A stretch of 64,000 nt of DNA from Agarophyton chilense (Eukaryota; Rhodophyta; Florideophyceae; Gracilariales; Gracilariaceae): assembly GCA_030374765.1 (NCBI GenBank), contig JARGXX010000003.1:1240001-1304000 (forward strand), written 5' to 3'. A program made the position numbers and the translations under genes. Below are positions 54,043 to 64,000 of this stretch, one piece after another. The notes under the pieces are model-generated. The model did not search any database. It was not told where the DNA came from and saw only the letters and a list, made by a program, of their open reading frames with translations. Numbering within the stretch: position 1 is the first letter of the stretch; every line of letters starts with the position of its first letter.

Positions 54043-56151
54043 TTAGCCGTCTGCAGGCATCGGCTCCTTGCGAGGGCGCCAATACCTGATACGGACGTGT
54101 GGGGGTATTGTGGCTGGGGGTTCGAGGGTGTCCCCTTTTGAGCCCCAGCCGTACCATCTGACGGTGTACTTCAGACCATTGTAGGTTCGCGTGTGGCCCT
54201 CCAGACGGTCAACGGGAAATTTCTCTGAGGTTTGGTCCTGATCTTTCGGGGGAACGCCACCTTGAGGGTTCATATGCTCCGAGTTGGGAGCTTCTTGTGT
54301 GGGAGCAGGGTCGGGAGCTCCCGCTGTTAGCGTTTGAGGTTGCATTTCCGTTCCTGTTAGAGGGTTTTCATCCGGATCATCCCTTGGTAGGTCATCGTTT
54401 ACCTCAATTGGGGTGGGGTCCTCCGAGGGTCGAGTACGCAGTGCTACAGCTCTGGGCTCTCGAGCTGAGGTTTCCGCCTCCATGCGATGTTGAACGGTTT
54501 CAGGTGCTACCGTAATACGGTCAAATGATATCGCATTCGGTATTCCGTCCTTGTCAAATGTAACGGTGTGGTCTGATGCGTTCAATACCTTATAAGGTCC
54601 CCATGATTTGGGTAGAAGCTTCGAATTGATATCTCTATCAATAGCTTCATCGTCCGCTTCATCACCCGGTCGTGGTCTTTTACCTGAAGGCGGGTTGTCT
54701 ATGTAGACATATTGTCTCGACGATACAGAGACCACTTTGGTTACCCTACGGTCATAGTCGGCCTTGTACCGCTTCTGGGCTGCAGTGAGGCGGCTCTCTG
54801 CATATTTGAGAGCCCTCCTCAACCTCACAAGGATATTCCGCTTGACCTGTGCAGGGGTCAGTGCGCCAGTTGCAGTGCTGGTGGTATGAAATCTCTGCAC
54901 TACAATACCTGGGGGGTTTCCCGAAAGAACCAAATCAAAGGGAGTGGTCTGCGTTGACCGGTGTACCTGAAGGTTATAAGAGTAAGTGAGCGGTTGCGCC
55001 AGCTCATCCCACCCAGTTTGGTGCTCTTCCGTGTAGTGTCGTATCCTTGATACCAATGTGTGGTTAAAGCGCTCGACCTGTCCGTTCGTCTGTGGGTGGT
55101 AGGCAGTAGTGAAATAGTGCTTGATACCCAAGAGGTTACAGACTGCTTCGAAGAACTTCGATGCCAAGTTTGAACCATTTTCGGTATGTAGGTACAGTGG
55201 TGCCGCATACGGATAGACCCAATTGTTGAGGAACGCTATCGCCAGCGTGATTGACTCCGTCTCCTTTAAAGGTATCGCTCTTGTGAGCTTCGAGAACCAG
55301 TCGGTGATCACTAGAATGTGCTGATACCAATTCTTGGTTTTAGGAAGTGGTCCTACAAGGTCTATAGCAACGAACTCCAGCGGACCCGCTGCTGGAAACA
55401 GCTTGGGGTACTTTCGATGCTTTCGAATACCACCGCCGGTACGAACACAAGATTCGCATTGACCTACAAAGGTATAGACATGATGGGCCATATGAGTCCA
55501 ATAGAACTGTTGCCTCAAGGTGTAATACATCCTGGTGGCACCGGGGTGTCCCGATAGTCGCGGGTAGTGCGCGAGATACAAGGCTCTCGGGCGCAGTGCC
55601 TTCGGAACCACCTTTTGAAGGCTACCATTCAATGTTGACCTTCTCACGATGTACTCATTGTGGTCCACATCGAACGGTGATCCTTTGAAACCAATTTGGT
55701 CAGCCAGGGTTCTGCAATACGCATCCTGGGCCTGTTCCCGTAGAAATTCCTCTCGGGTTACGGGCATGACGTTTGTTTCCTCTAGGGTCAGTATCTGCGT
55801 TGCCATGTCAGTGTTCCGCAAAGCACCTTCTTCAGATAAGTCCCAATCTCCTTCTAGGTGTTCGCCGATACCATTTTGGTTTGATGACACCAAAAAGCAA
55901 GGGATATCATCGTCCACCGGTTCTGTCTCTAACTCTGAGGTGTTTAAGCGTGACATAGCGTCAGCTATGTTGTGCTTAATACCTGTACGGTACTTTACGT
56001 CGTATTCAAACTCCGACAGTCTCAACCTCCAACGGGCAAGTCTACCAGACGCATCTGCGAGTCCGAGGATCCACCTTAAGGCGTCGTGATCCGTGCGCAA
56101 CGTAAAGCGCTCACCATACAGGTATGGACGGAGCATCAACATGCTCCACAC
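54043..56151 (-). CDS. Copy 3 RNase H C-part, integrase and chromodomain (open frame)
   Basis: A 702-codon open frame, the 3' part of pol; it has no start of its own because upstream stops cut it from RT. RNase H: FTLRTDHDALRWIL near residue 17, HNIADAMSRL near 60-69. Integrase: zinc region HYPRLSGHPG near 200 and CESCVRT near 235; core FVAIDLVGPL near 260 (first Asp), then TENGSN near 317, where the expected second catalytic Asp is Glu (GAA for GAT/GAC), then NGQVERFN near 353 with the catalytic Glu. The C-terminal chromodomain-like block LKYTVRWYGWGSKGDTLEPP near 660-680 suggests chromatin-targeted integration. The Asp-to-Glu change probably impairs catalysis. Confidence 0.85.
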   Translation of the reverse strand: MWSMLMLRPYLYGERFTLRTDHDALRWILGLADASGRLARWRLRLSEFEYDVKYRTGIKHNIADAMSRLNTSELETEPVDDDIPCFLVSSNQNGIGEHLEGDWDLSEEGALRNTDMATQILTLEETNVMPVTREEFLREQAQDAYCRTLADQIGFKGSPFDVDHNEYIVRRSTLNGSLQKVVPKALRPRALYLAHYPRLSGHPGATRMYYTLRQQFYWTHMAHHVYTFVGQCESCVRTGGGIRKHRKYPKLFPAAGPLEFVAIDLVGPLPKTKNWYQHILVITDWFSKLTRAIPLKETESITLAIAFLNNWVYPYAAPLYLHTENGSNLASKFFEAVCNLLGIKHYFTTAYHPQTNGQVERFNHTLVSRIRHYTEEHQTGWDELAQPLTYSYNLQVHRSTQTTPFDLVLSGNPPGIVVQRFHTTSTATGALTPAQVKRNILVRLRRALKYAESRLTAAQKRYKADYDRRVTKVVSVSSRQYVYIDNPPSGKRPRPGDEADDEAIDRDINSKLLPKSWGPYKVLNASDHTVTFDKDGIPNAISFDRITVAPETVQHRMEAETSAREPRAVALRTRPSEDPTPIEVNDDLPRDDPDENPLTGTEMQPQTLTAGAPDPAPTQEAPNSEHMNPQGGVPPKDQDQTSEKFPVDRLEGHTRTYNGLKYTVRWYGWGSKGDTLEPPATIPPHVRIRYWRPRKEPMPADG

Positions 56152-57593
56152 TACTGCTAGACATTCCTTCTCGGTTTCCGTGTAGTTCTGCTCCGCCTCA
56201 TAAATAGCGCGGCTCCAGTATCCTATAGGTAATTTGTCTCCGTTGTGCTGCTTCTGTATGAGACAACAGCCAATTTAAGCATGGGATGCCTCTGTATCCA
56301 GCGTGTATGGTAGACCTGTTTTCGGTAACGCTAAGATTGGCGGCGACAACAGCGCTCGTTTCAATTCCTCAAAGGTATCCATTTCTTCGTTCGATAGATT
56401 CTGAAACCGTTCAGGTTCACCTTTCTTGAGATTTTTGTTGAGGGGAGCCGCTATTTTCGCGAATCCCTTCACGAAGCGACGATAGACGTTACATAAACCT
56501 ATAAAGGATCTTACGTCTGTCTGGGATCGTGGCAACTTGACCTCCTGTACGGCTCTTATTTTGCTCGGCGCAACCTCTAGGGTACCAGGGCCTATGATGT
56601 GGCCCAGGTATTCAACCGTTCTGGTAAAGAAGACGCATTTGCGTAGCTTCAGCGCCACCCCCGCCTCAGCTAGGAGGGTTAGTACGGTGCGTACGTGTGC
56701 AAAATGCTCTTCTACCGATCTGGAATAGATGAATACATCGTCGATGTATACCAAGGCGGTTGTCCATTTAACCATCGAAAGGATGATGTCCAGTGCCCTT
56801 TGAAAGGGGGCTGGAGCATTGCGCAATCCGAATGGAATCCGCGTGAAGCGAAACAAATCTGCATGGCACGTGAAAGTCGTTTTGTCTCATTGTTTCTCAC
56901 CTACAGGTACATGCCAATAACCACAATTGGCATCCAACGTGGTAAATCTCTGCGCATCTCCCACGGAGTCGATGCACTCATCCATTCTAGGTATCGAGTA
57001 CGAGTCCCTGGCCGTCACGCTGTTGAGACTCCTATAGTCCACACAGAACCTTATACGGTTATCCCCTTTCTTCTGAACCAGAACCACGGGACTAGCCCAA
57101 TCTGAGTTGGCTGGTTCAATTACACCTTCTTGGAGCATTCGCTCCACTTCTTTGAGTTCTACTTCTCTCGCCTTCGGACCTGCACGGTATGGTTTCTGAT
57201 AAATCGGCTTCGAGTCAGGGAGGAGCTCGATGCGATGCTGTGTGGCCTTAATTTGGCCCAGATGGCCTGACCACATAGTTTCAAACTCCTCCAGAAGGTC
57301 GAGGATACCGCCTCGCAGTTTGCCGTTTTTTCACCAATCTGGAATGTATCTTGCCATTGCCTCTCAGGGTCAGGTTTGTTTTCTTTTTCTACCGATGCCT
57401 TATCGGTTATCTTTGCTTCCAAGTTGGTATTTATCGATACCTTTATGGTTGTGGACGCATTTGCGCACCCCCTTCCTTATCGAAGGCGACCTCGCCGAGA
57501 TCAGTGTGAGCTACGGTGAGGACCCCTTGTGGTGCCGATAGTGCGATGCCAACATTGGTATTTTTCGGCAACTTCACGGCGCGACTGCTGAAG
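56152..57593 (-). pseudogene. Copy 3 RT region with lesions shared with copy 2
   Basis: RT and early RNase H on the minus strand, with SDWASPVVLVQKKGDN, RFCVDYRSLNSV and YIDDVFIYSR intact, but with frameshifts at the protease-RT boundary, a TGA after V-G-E-K-Q (56887-56889) and a TAA after E-A-S-H-A (56275-56277). All are at the same places as in copy 2 and absent where copy 1 can be compared. Confidence 0.9.
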
Positions 57594-58328
57594 TTACTGA
57601 TACACCTTAAAGGGTTGCTTTGGGATGTTGTCGACTATCCCGTTGGCCATCAAAGTGAGGTTTCGATGTTCTAACCTCGGATGGTTTTGTAGTATGACCA
57701 GCCCCGGGGTCGCACACGACACCAGTACCAATATTTGGTGCATTGGCGGGATAACAACCTGTTGGGTAATGCGCACTTTGTTGGAGACCGTTTCGTTTGA
57801 TATCCTCTTCTTCGGTTTGACGAACCATCCCCGTTTTGTTTCCGTATTACCTAAAATGACTATTCGTCCCCTGTGAAGTAGGGCGACGGTATGGGAACCA
57901 GGAAGGATTGCCCTGACATATCTGTCGATGAAGTTCGTACCTAGTAGGCAGTCAGTTGGTAAATGGTCGACAACAAAGAATTGCAGTCTTACCTTGAGGT
58001 ATCCGAGCTGCACCACATTGATGAGCATACCTCGAAGGTTTAATGGGCGCTCATTTGCATCCACCAGCGGGTTGTTGTAGGGAGGTCGGCTCAAGTTCCG
58101 AAGTACCGTCTCAGGTATGACGCGGGAGTTCCGGACGTTTGGGCCGGCCCCCGTATCCAGCACGCAGGTGACCGGAACCGCAAGGCGATCGGAGAAACAC
58201 ATTGAGGCACGCACTTTATAGTTCTTGTACTTCATATGACAAACCGGACCTGGTTGTGACGCCTTCTCTTCCACCTTCAAGGTTCTGGGTATCGATTGGC
58301 CTTCCGATCGCAGGTTGGGTTCGGCCAT
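57594..58328 (-). CDS. Aspartic protease ORF of copy 3
   Basis: Identical to 26369-27103 of copy 2 and within the shared tract: TAATG overlap with gag, active site VLDTGAGPNV, premature end from the same frameshift. Confidence 0.8.
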   Translation of the reverse strand: MAEPNLRSEGQSIPRTLKVEEKASQPGPVCHMKYKNYKVRASMCFSDRLAVPVTCVLDTGAGPNVRNSRVIPETVLRNLSRPPYNNPLVDANERPLNLRGMLINVVQLGYLKVRLQFFVVDHLPTDCLLGTNFIDRYVRAILPGSHTVALLHRGRIVILGNTETKRGWFVKPKKRISNETVSNKVRITQQVVIPPMHQILVLVSCATPGLVILQNHPRLEHRNLTLMANGIVDNIPKQPFKVYQ

Positions 58329-60538
58329 TACGCCAACCGTTCGGTGTTTTTCTCCTGTACGGGAGGGGTTGAGTCCAAGTTTGGCGTTTCCTCGATGGTA
58401 TTGATCTGTACCGGTGTACGGGGTTGGAATCTATTTGGTGCTTGCGTTGAAGACCCATAGAGGCGTTGGTGATTCTGCATGCGAGCCTGAATCAACTGGT
58501 CTCTCATCCCTGGATGTAAGCTAGCGCAATTGTTTGCCAAATGGTCTGTCGCGAGACAAAACCAGCAAACGAGGCCTCCAGTTTGGTGGTCTTGCGTTAC
58601 CATTGAGGGGGGCTTCGAAACTTGGTCGGTAGGAGCAATGGCGTAGGATGTGGGTGGCGAGTTATAGGAGCACACTCCCGGCATCCTATGCGAGCTCACC
58701 AAACTTGGTGGCGATTGTACCGAGTTTGGTGTACGCGTTGACGACCAATTTCCTACCGTTGAAGGTTTCGAGAACCGCCCCTGGGTCGCTACCAAGTGGG
58801 TAGCGGTCCCTGTAGGTACTTCGAGGTGCGAGCTACCCTCTGAGGTTGTGGTATCTTCAATTTCCGAGACCGACCTTTTCGGTTTATCCTTCGAGGATAA
58901 AGGCACGGCTGGTCTCTTTCCCAGCCGAAGGGTATATCCAAGGCCCTGCGAGTATCGAGCCAGCCCATTGTAGTCTACCTTTCGGTTTCTGGCCAGATAG
59001 TTGCGTACCTGGGAACGGATCGATTTGTCGACATTGTCGGTAAATAGCGACTTTAACCGAGAGGTAGTGAACACATTACCACAGCGGGTTGCCAGATTCC
59101 ACAGCGCGAGCAAAAACTCTGATTCGGTTTGCCCAGACCTTTGATGGTAGGCGAGGACTTCCAAATAAGCCTCTTGGATAACCTCATCGGTGGCATATGT
59201 TTCTAAAAGGAAATTGACCACTTCTGGGTATGACTCCAACATTTCTGTGCCATCCTCATCCATCGCTAAGGTGTTGCCGCGGAGCCTACCCTGCAGCAAG
59301 TAGTATGCTTGTCCTTTAAGGTAAAACTGAAATAGCCACATTGCAACGGCCTCGGAAAAACCATTTTGGTCACATGCAAGCTTGAATTTCTGTAGAAACT
59401 CAATCACCGAAATAGGATCCGTACCTGTGAAGGTTGTGTCACCCATTTGGAAGAGGAGCTTCTTGTGGTGCTTAGTAATCTCCTGAGCCACCCCTTGGGT
59501 GCATTCAGAAGACTTGTTGATCAACCGATAATTCCTGTAGTCAACCTCTTTGGTGAACATATCGTTCAAGGGTTGGTGCACCTCCAGGTCTATTTCGGTG
59601 TCCGACTCAGAGTCGGGCGACTCATTGTATCGCTTTATACCCTTTCGGGTCTTTTTCGACGACTTCTTCGTCGACCTGTTTGGTTTCTTCTTCTTCTTAC
59701 CTTTACGGTCATCATCCGACGATGAACTCGTACCGGAACTGGAGTCTGACGATTCGGGGTCTGAATCATCCTCTCGATTCTTTCCCCTCTTCGTCCTCTG
59801 CTTCTTCCCTTTTCGGTTTCTTCGTCGCTCTTCCAACGAGTCAGACGAATCGTCCTTGGGACCACCTCCATGGGTATCCTTTTTAACGCAACCTGTAATT
59901 CGTGGCAGGTAAATGTCTTGAGGATCTACCTTCCCCGGGACCTCTTGACTATGCCTTGGACCTTGTAGGTACTCTCTATCAGTAGGTAAGTGTTTGGAAT
60001 GGGTGGAATGACCCATTTGGAACCCTTGTGGTATGCGCTTTGCGATGTTCACCTGTGTAGGTCGGGATTCTGCGAATCCCTCGGAAACCCGAAGGTCCTG
60101 CACAGCACGGTAAACATGCTCCTTAGCATCTGTAAAGATATACTGTTTCACCATTTCAGGTATCCTTTCCGATAGCTCTTGAGCTGCTCGATCAACCACA
60201 ATACGGGTACATGCATCGACGTCCATTGAGGGCGGAAACATCCGGGTATATGACTTCTCCTTTATGGTTAATGCATCCTCGACCGCGAGGGTGACGAGCG
60301 CTCTCGCTCGCTCTTCGAGCTGAGGCCATAGCTCCTCCGCTGCAACCTCAATTGGTAATTCCCTTTGAGGTTCCATTGCCATTGGCGGCGGACCATGTAC
60401 CTTTCCGGTTTTGTCTCGAGTGTACCGGAGCAGTTCCTCGGGGTTTTCCAGAATCGTTTGAGCCGATGGGGCTCCTTTAAGACCTTTATGGCTTGGCGGG
60501 GCGCTCGCACCACGCGTATTCCTTTTAGGTCGTTCCAT
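58328..60538 (-). CDS. Intact gag of copy 3
   Basis: 736 codons from the ATG at 60538 (the frame is open further to 60610 without an ATG). Layout: N-terminal third with a predicted helical region (VDRAAQELSERIPEMVKQYI); a strongly charged Lys/Arg/Ser/Asp-rich block at about residues 230-320; retrotransposon Gag domain at about 370-520 (FTGTDPISVIEFLQKFKLAC, MWLFQFYLKGQAYYLL, YPEVVNFLLETYATDEVI); Ser/Pro-rich linker; zinc knuckle CWFCLATDHLANNC near 654-667. Copy 2 has five stops and a frameshift across the same length, so this is the best-preserved gag. The stop codon overlaps the protease ATG (TAATG). Confidence 0.9.
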   Translation of the reverse strand: MERPKRNTRGASAPPSHKGLKGAPSAQTILENPEELLRYTRDKTGKVHGPPPMAMEPQRELPIEVAAEELWPQLEERARALVTLAVEDALTIKEKSYTRMFPPSMDVDACTRIVVDRAAQELSERIPEMVKQYIFTDAKEHVYRAVQDLRVSEGFAESRPTQVNIAKRIPQGFQMGHSTHSKHLPTDREYLQGPRHSQEVPGKVDPQDIYLPRITGCVKKDTHGGGPKDDSSDSLEERRRNRKGKKQRTKRGKNREDDSDPESSDSSSGTSSSSDDDRKGKKKKKPNRSTKKSSKKTRKGIKRYNESPDSESDTEIDLEVHQPLNDMFTKEVDYRNYRLINKSSECTQGVAQEITKHHKKLLFQMGDTTFTGTDPISVIEFLQKFKLACDQNGFSEAVAMWLFQFYLKGQAYYLLQGRLRGNTLAMDEDGTEMLESYPEVVNFLLETYATDEVIQEAYLEVLAYHQRSGQTESEFLLALWNLATRCGNVFTTSRLKSLFTDNVDKSIRSQVRNYLARNRKVDYNGLARYSQGLGYTLRLGKRPAVPLSSKDKPKRSVSEIEDTTTSEGSSHLEVPTGTATHLVATQGRFSKPSTVGNWSSTRTPNSVQSPPSLVSSHRMPGVCSYNSPPTSYAIAPTDQVSKPPSMVTQDHQTGGLVCWFCLATDHLANNCASLHPGMRDQLIQARMQNHQRLYGSSTQAPNRFQPRTPVQINTIEETPNLDSTPPVQEKNTERLA

Positions 60539-60666
60539 TTGTGACCAATAGTGGTATCCTGTATTGCTTTGTGGGATTTTCTGAAACGAAATAGGTGTAC
60601 GACCGTCCAATCCTTCTCGTAATCTCGTGTGAACTGTGAAGGTACGACGAAACCTAAAAATACTTT

Positions 60667-60682
60667 CTAACTCGGGAGACCA
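60667..60682 (-). other. Putative primer-binding site of copy 3
   Basis: TGGTCTCCCGAGTTAG on the minus strand, three bases after the 5' LTR; one base different from copy 2. Confidence 0.5.
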
Positions 60683-60685
60683 AAA

Positions 60686-61319
60686 TGTCGTACAATCACC
60701 TCTAGGGTATGCTACTGTCTTCTCTCGGGAGCGTAGTGACGCTCAACCGTAGGGAGCATGTTGACTCTCAACCTTAGAAGGTAGACGTAGTAAACCTCGA
60801 TGGTAACAGGGCACCGTGAAAACCTTCAGGAAAAAACGGCGGGGCAACTAGCCTATACCGTGTAGGTAAACGATGGTAGGCGTCGACGCGCGGGAAAGCC
60901 TGTGTGGTACTTGAGAAACAATAAACCAAAAAGTATAGTCGTGAACCAAGTGATGCCTGCCTATATCAGATAAGGATGGGGGAAGTGCAGTTCCCTATAT
61001 GCATTGGACTGCACTCTCCAGATCACCCGGGAGGTGCCAGCAAGGCACGGTCTCTGAACTAGTGTCAGAGACCTGGCCAGCACTGGCTACAGTGACAGGT
61101 GGCCAATCCACTACTGTACTAAGATACATATAATTACAATTACTATCACTAGCAATTACTCAATCAGAAAGTACATGTCAACACTACACGTGGCTGACAA
61201 CACCTAGATTGTAGCTCGCCCGGAGCTACGTGGCCGCTGATTCCTCGCACCCATCACCTACAAGGTCAGCGTTGTGTATCGGACACCTTAAAGGTCAGCC
61301 CTTCCGCCAGTATACGACA
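60686..61319 (-). repeat. 5' LTR of copy 3
   Basis: 634 bp, TGTCGTACAATC to GTATACGACA on the plus strand. Confidence 0.95.
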
Positions 61320-61324
61320 GGAAA
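61320..61324. repeat. Target-site duplication of copy 3, right
   Basis: GGAAA, matching 50096-50100. Confidence 0.9.
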
Positions 61325-61444
61325 GCGTTCGTAACTCCATCACACACTTTGTGCGCGGACGAAAGCATGTCACGTTGATATAACCTTGGAGGGAACTTGA
61401 TAGAATTTGGACTTCCACACTACACTGCCCTTGATAGGAAACCT

Positions 61445-62509
61445 GAAAATGGTTGAGAATGAAATACAATGTGTTGTGGAAGGATTGGAATTATTCTCAA
61501 AATAGAAATCACGATGGGAGCTGCGCAACAAGATGTATAGCCTTTTGAATCAGAATATACACATGGAAGAGCTGTTTTCATGAGACTTGTTGAAAATTGG
61601 TTCGCAACTGATCGAATCGTTTGTGCCGATTCATATTTTGCATCTGTTGAAACCGCTGAAGAACTTTTAGAAAGAGGAATTCGATTTATTGGGGTCGTAA
61701 AAACAGCCACCAGAAGGTTTCCTATGAAACATCTTTCGAAACTTCCGATGACGGCACGAGGCCAGCATGTGTCAATGGTCTTGAATCTGCCTTAATTGGA
61801 TCGGAAGATGATGTCTGTGCTCTGGGTCGACCGCGAGAGGAGATATTTCATCAGCACTTGTAGAAGTACCCAACCAGGAACTCCCATTTCTCGCGAAAGA
61901 TGGAGGACAACTGATGGAATAACAAAGAAAATTCCGCTTTCCATTGCTATTCCAGAAGTTTGTGAGGAGTACTATTCTTGTTGTTCTAGAATTGATAGGC
62001 ATAATAGGTAACGTCAAGATGATCTGAATATGAAAAAGAAGTTTGAAATGAAAGAATGGTCTTTTAGAGTGAATACTTCTTTGCTGGCAATGTGCGTGGT
62101 TGATGCTTGGAATCTTCACGAAGGTGCACATGGAAACACATTGAATCTTACACCGCATAATTTGAATTGTAATCTCGCAGATGGATTAATAGATAACAAC
62201 TGGGATGCTATTTGAACTATGAAAAGAAAATGTAAGGAGGAAGATGAAACTGAAAACCCATATATGGCTGAGACCGGCATTCATTTAATGGAGACCAATC
62301 GAACAAGAAGGAACTTGGATGGTTCTTGGACGTCTCAAACATATCAAGGGCGATTCAAAGTCTGCAAGACCACTTACAAATCCAAATTTGTTTGTTCAGA
62401 ATGCAATAAGTACAATGATATGGATGTTTATATATGTCTCAGTGGAAGCAATCGGGAGTGTTTTGTAGATCATCTGCGTGACATTCATCACATTTCGAGC
62501 AACATTTAG
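61445..62509 (+). pseudogene. piggyBac-type transposase (PGBD4-like) with in-frame stops only
   Basis: From 61580 to 62509 one frame holds the C-terminal half of a DDE_Tnp_1_7 transposase: LVENWFATDRIVCADSYFAS (the D of C-A-D-S-Y-F is the second catalytic position), RGIRFIGVVKTATRRFPM, VLWVDRERRYFIST, YYSCCSRIDRHNR, MCVVDAWN, and a terminal cysteine-rich domain (FVCSECNKYNDMDVYIC, then C and H residues). Stops interrupt it at about 61535 (TAG), 61793 (TAA), 62009 (TAA) and 62213 (TGA), but no frameshift occurs in this stretch. Upstream, weak similarity (NTMCCGRIGIILKIEI) extends to about 61445. Copy 3 inserted close to its 5' side. Confidence 0.8.
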
Positions 62510-64000
62510 TCAACAACATTGATGTTCGTGCGTCGACATGCGTTTCTAAGTCTTTTTAGAGGCATTTTTAAAAGTATAAAACAAAAATTAGAACTACCCT
62601 AAGCCCCCTATTAATTCAATCCGCGTTATTCAACTTGCTAGATATATTACGGTCTCTGACGAAACAATCCCTTTAGCAGATGTCACCTTATTCTGTCTGC
62701 TGTTCAAGTGGACTCAAATGCGTTCTTAGACCATAATATTGTTTAGAATTAGTCGAGCTCCCGTAGGAGTTTTCGAGTTACACTGAACTCAGCGAGGTTT
62801 GAACTCTGTTTTTATCAGTCTCCGAGCGGTCGTGAAATCACTGAGCTGCTGTTACTGAAGACAACTGTCTAGGGAATTTACTTTAAAGCAGGAGGAACAT
62901 GGTTAGAAAATTAATTTTTTACTTATTAGTTTTTTACTTATTAGTCTTTTACTTAGAAAGTTAGTTTTTTACTTAGAAAATAGAATACGCCGCTGCAGTC
63001 TTGAAACCAGCGATTTTTACTAATTTTTGGAAAATAGAACTGGCCTCATGTGAGGCCAATCCGCCGGGCATGTAGACACAAGCCCTTTTCCACTCTGAAT
63101 GACGCTTTTCTAACGCTATCCTGCGAAAGTCTATCTTTTTTCGCTTATGGCGATGTCGTCAAAAAATTGCTTAATTTTAAAAACGGAATTCACCATCGGT
63201 AAATTCATATCTTTTAGAGAACATTTCACGAACATTTGTCTTTTTTAAAGCTTTTACGTTTCTTTCGCGCCTTTATTTCCCATAACACGCTTCAAAAGAT
63301 CTTTAGGTTTGTCACTTGGTACCGCTTTGTCTTCCGTGAAGTCAGGCATCGTCGTTCTGGCAGCTTAAGAATTGCATACGTCTGGATATGAAATTTTTTT
63401 ACCGATTTTGTAATCCACATTACGAATAATAGCGTACAAGGTCTTTATGCTGCTTCCATCGTTTTGGATTGTTGTAGCACAATGCTACAGGTCTTCAGTT
63501 CTCGGACAGCCAGTCCAATCCATGGCAGAAACACTTTTATATGCGGCATGATACTTCGTAAATTCTCTTTTAATCTTCTGCAATTGCTTCAAGCGAGCCT
63601 AAGCCGACTTATGATCGCAACTTCGCATGTCTAAAAAACCTCCATTGCGCTGTACTGTGCCGGCTCGGTGCAATTTTTGCGTATCTTTGATTAATTGTGC
63701 ACAAATTCGTTTACCCAGCTTTCCAGTTGTAATACTCCTGCCTATGATGGATTTTGTACAGGCTATGGAAGTTATTTTGAAATGCTTGCGTCCTATGCAT
63801 CTTTTCATTCCAGTCTCTTTTTTGCTTGCTTCTGTTTTTGAGGTGAAACAGTAGCCATGATGTCACGTAGACTAGCTTGAAGTGCCTCATATAAGCTTAA
63901 ATCTAGCTTTTACACACAAAATGTTGCTTTGGCGCCCAATTGGGGAGATATATGCTCTGAAATGGACTGTTTCGGTTGCTTGCTCCATTTTATGGTCTCT
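62510..64000. other. AT-rich DNA without a supportable gene
   Basis: 1.5 kb. A tandem repeat (62911-62980) and a near-palindrome (63041-63058) are present. Minus-strand open stretches at about 63380-63810 have protein-like composition but stops and no recognised family. Confidence 0.5.
62911..62980. repeat. 15-bp tandem repeat, four units
   Basis: Units of TTAGTTTTTTACTTA at 62911, 62926, 62941 and 62961 (with a 5-bp spacer GAAAG before the last), each with at most one base changed. Confidence 0.85.

Larger units (their letters stand above)
55438..58948 (-). repeat. 3,511-bp tract identical (inverted) to copy 2
   Basis: Partner of 25749-29259. It covers the gag C-terminus, protease, RT, RNase H and the integrase zinc region and contains the same nonsense codons and frameshifts as copy 2. 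Confidence 0.85.
50101..61319 (-). mobile_element. Family 1 retrotransposon, copy 3, full length (11.2 kb)
   Basis: Complete element on the minus strand with two 634-bp LTRs and a perfect GGAAA target duplication. The LTRs differ at about 52 positions by my count (about 8%), so the insertion is not recent, yet gag (736 codons), the integrase frame and nearly all of the antisense ORF remain open. The worst lesions are confined to the protease-RT tract that is identical to copy 2. Confidence 0.95.

Noticed and set aside
63599..63808. 69-codon minus-strand ORF near the right edge
   Set aside because: Adjacent frames contain stops and no recognised domain; cannot be separated from chance.
1..64000. 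CRISPR arrays, prokaryotic operons, rRNA or tRNA genes
   Set aside because: No regularly spaced direct repeats, no cloverleaf-like sequence and no rRNA blocks were seen; the tandem repeats present are short and have no spacers.

Overview
The window is nuclear DNA of an intron-poor eukaryote. A 1,313-codon ABC transporter gene is uninterrupted, another gene carries one 58-nt spliceosomal intron near its 5' end, and most of the sequence is Ty3/Gypsy chromovirus-like LTR retrotransposon DNA with PIF/Harbinger and piggyBac remnants. This fits a compact red alga (florideophyte type) best, but that placement is an inference from gene style; other intron-poor protists are not excluded.

Layout. 1-523: a partial LTR and a 215-bp Harbinger transposase scrap. 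523-7556: 'family 1' retrotransposon copy 1 (minus strand), truncated inside reverse transcriptase. 7563-16290: a more decayed 'family 2' element (plus strand). 16291-20007: non-coding DNA with small repeats. 20008-20853: a SANT-like ORF. 21140-22760: a decayed VPS16 copy. 23314-34596: family 1 copy 2 (plus strand). 34597-35951: duplicated non-coding DNA. 35952-37335: TAN1/THUMPD1-like gene. 37860-41801: full ABCB transporter. 43573-44455: secreted LPMO-like protein with one intron. 47633-48982: AAE3/PCS60-like pseudogene joined to a Harbinger transposase remnant. 50101-61319: family 1 copy 3 (minus strand) with a perfect 5-bp target duplication. 61445-62509: piggyBac pseudogene. 62510-64000: AT-rich DNA without a gene I can support.

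The most unusual system is family 1 itself. Its order is LTR, gag, protease, RT/RNase H, integrase-chromodomain, a short intercistronic hairpin, and then a long accessory ORF of about 800 codons on the OPPOSITE strand, convergent with pol and facing away from the 3' LTR. All three copies keep this antisense ORF, and a distantly similar minus-strand ORF lies at the corresponding place beside the family 2 element. The elements are also strongly enriched for the palindromic spaced motif CC-N5-GG, their LTRs carry a run of adjacent short hairpins, and copies 2 and 3 (inverted, about 26 kb apart) share a 3,511-bp tract that I find identical although the surrounding copies are clearly diverged, as expected from recent gene conversion or an assembly error.

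The host genes look unrelated to one another: tRNA ac4C biogenesis (TAN1), lipid/xenobiotic export (ABCB), polysaccharide oxidation (LPMO-like), endolysosomal tethering (VPS16, dead) and acyl-CoA/oxalyl-CoA ligation (AAE3, dead). They appear to be islands in repeat-rich DNA, with dead copies repeatedly hit by transposons.
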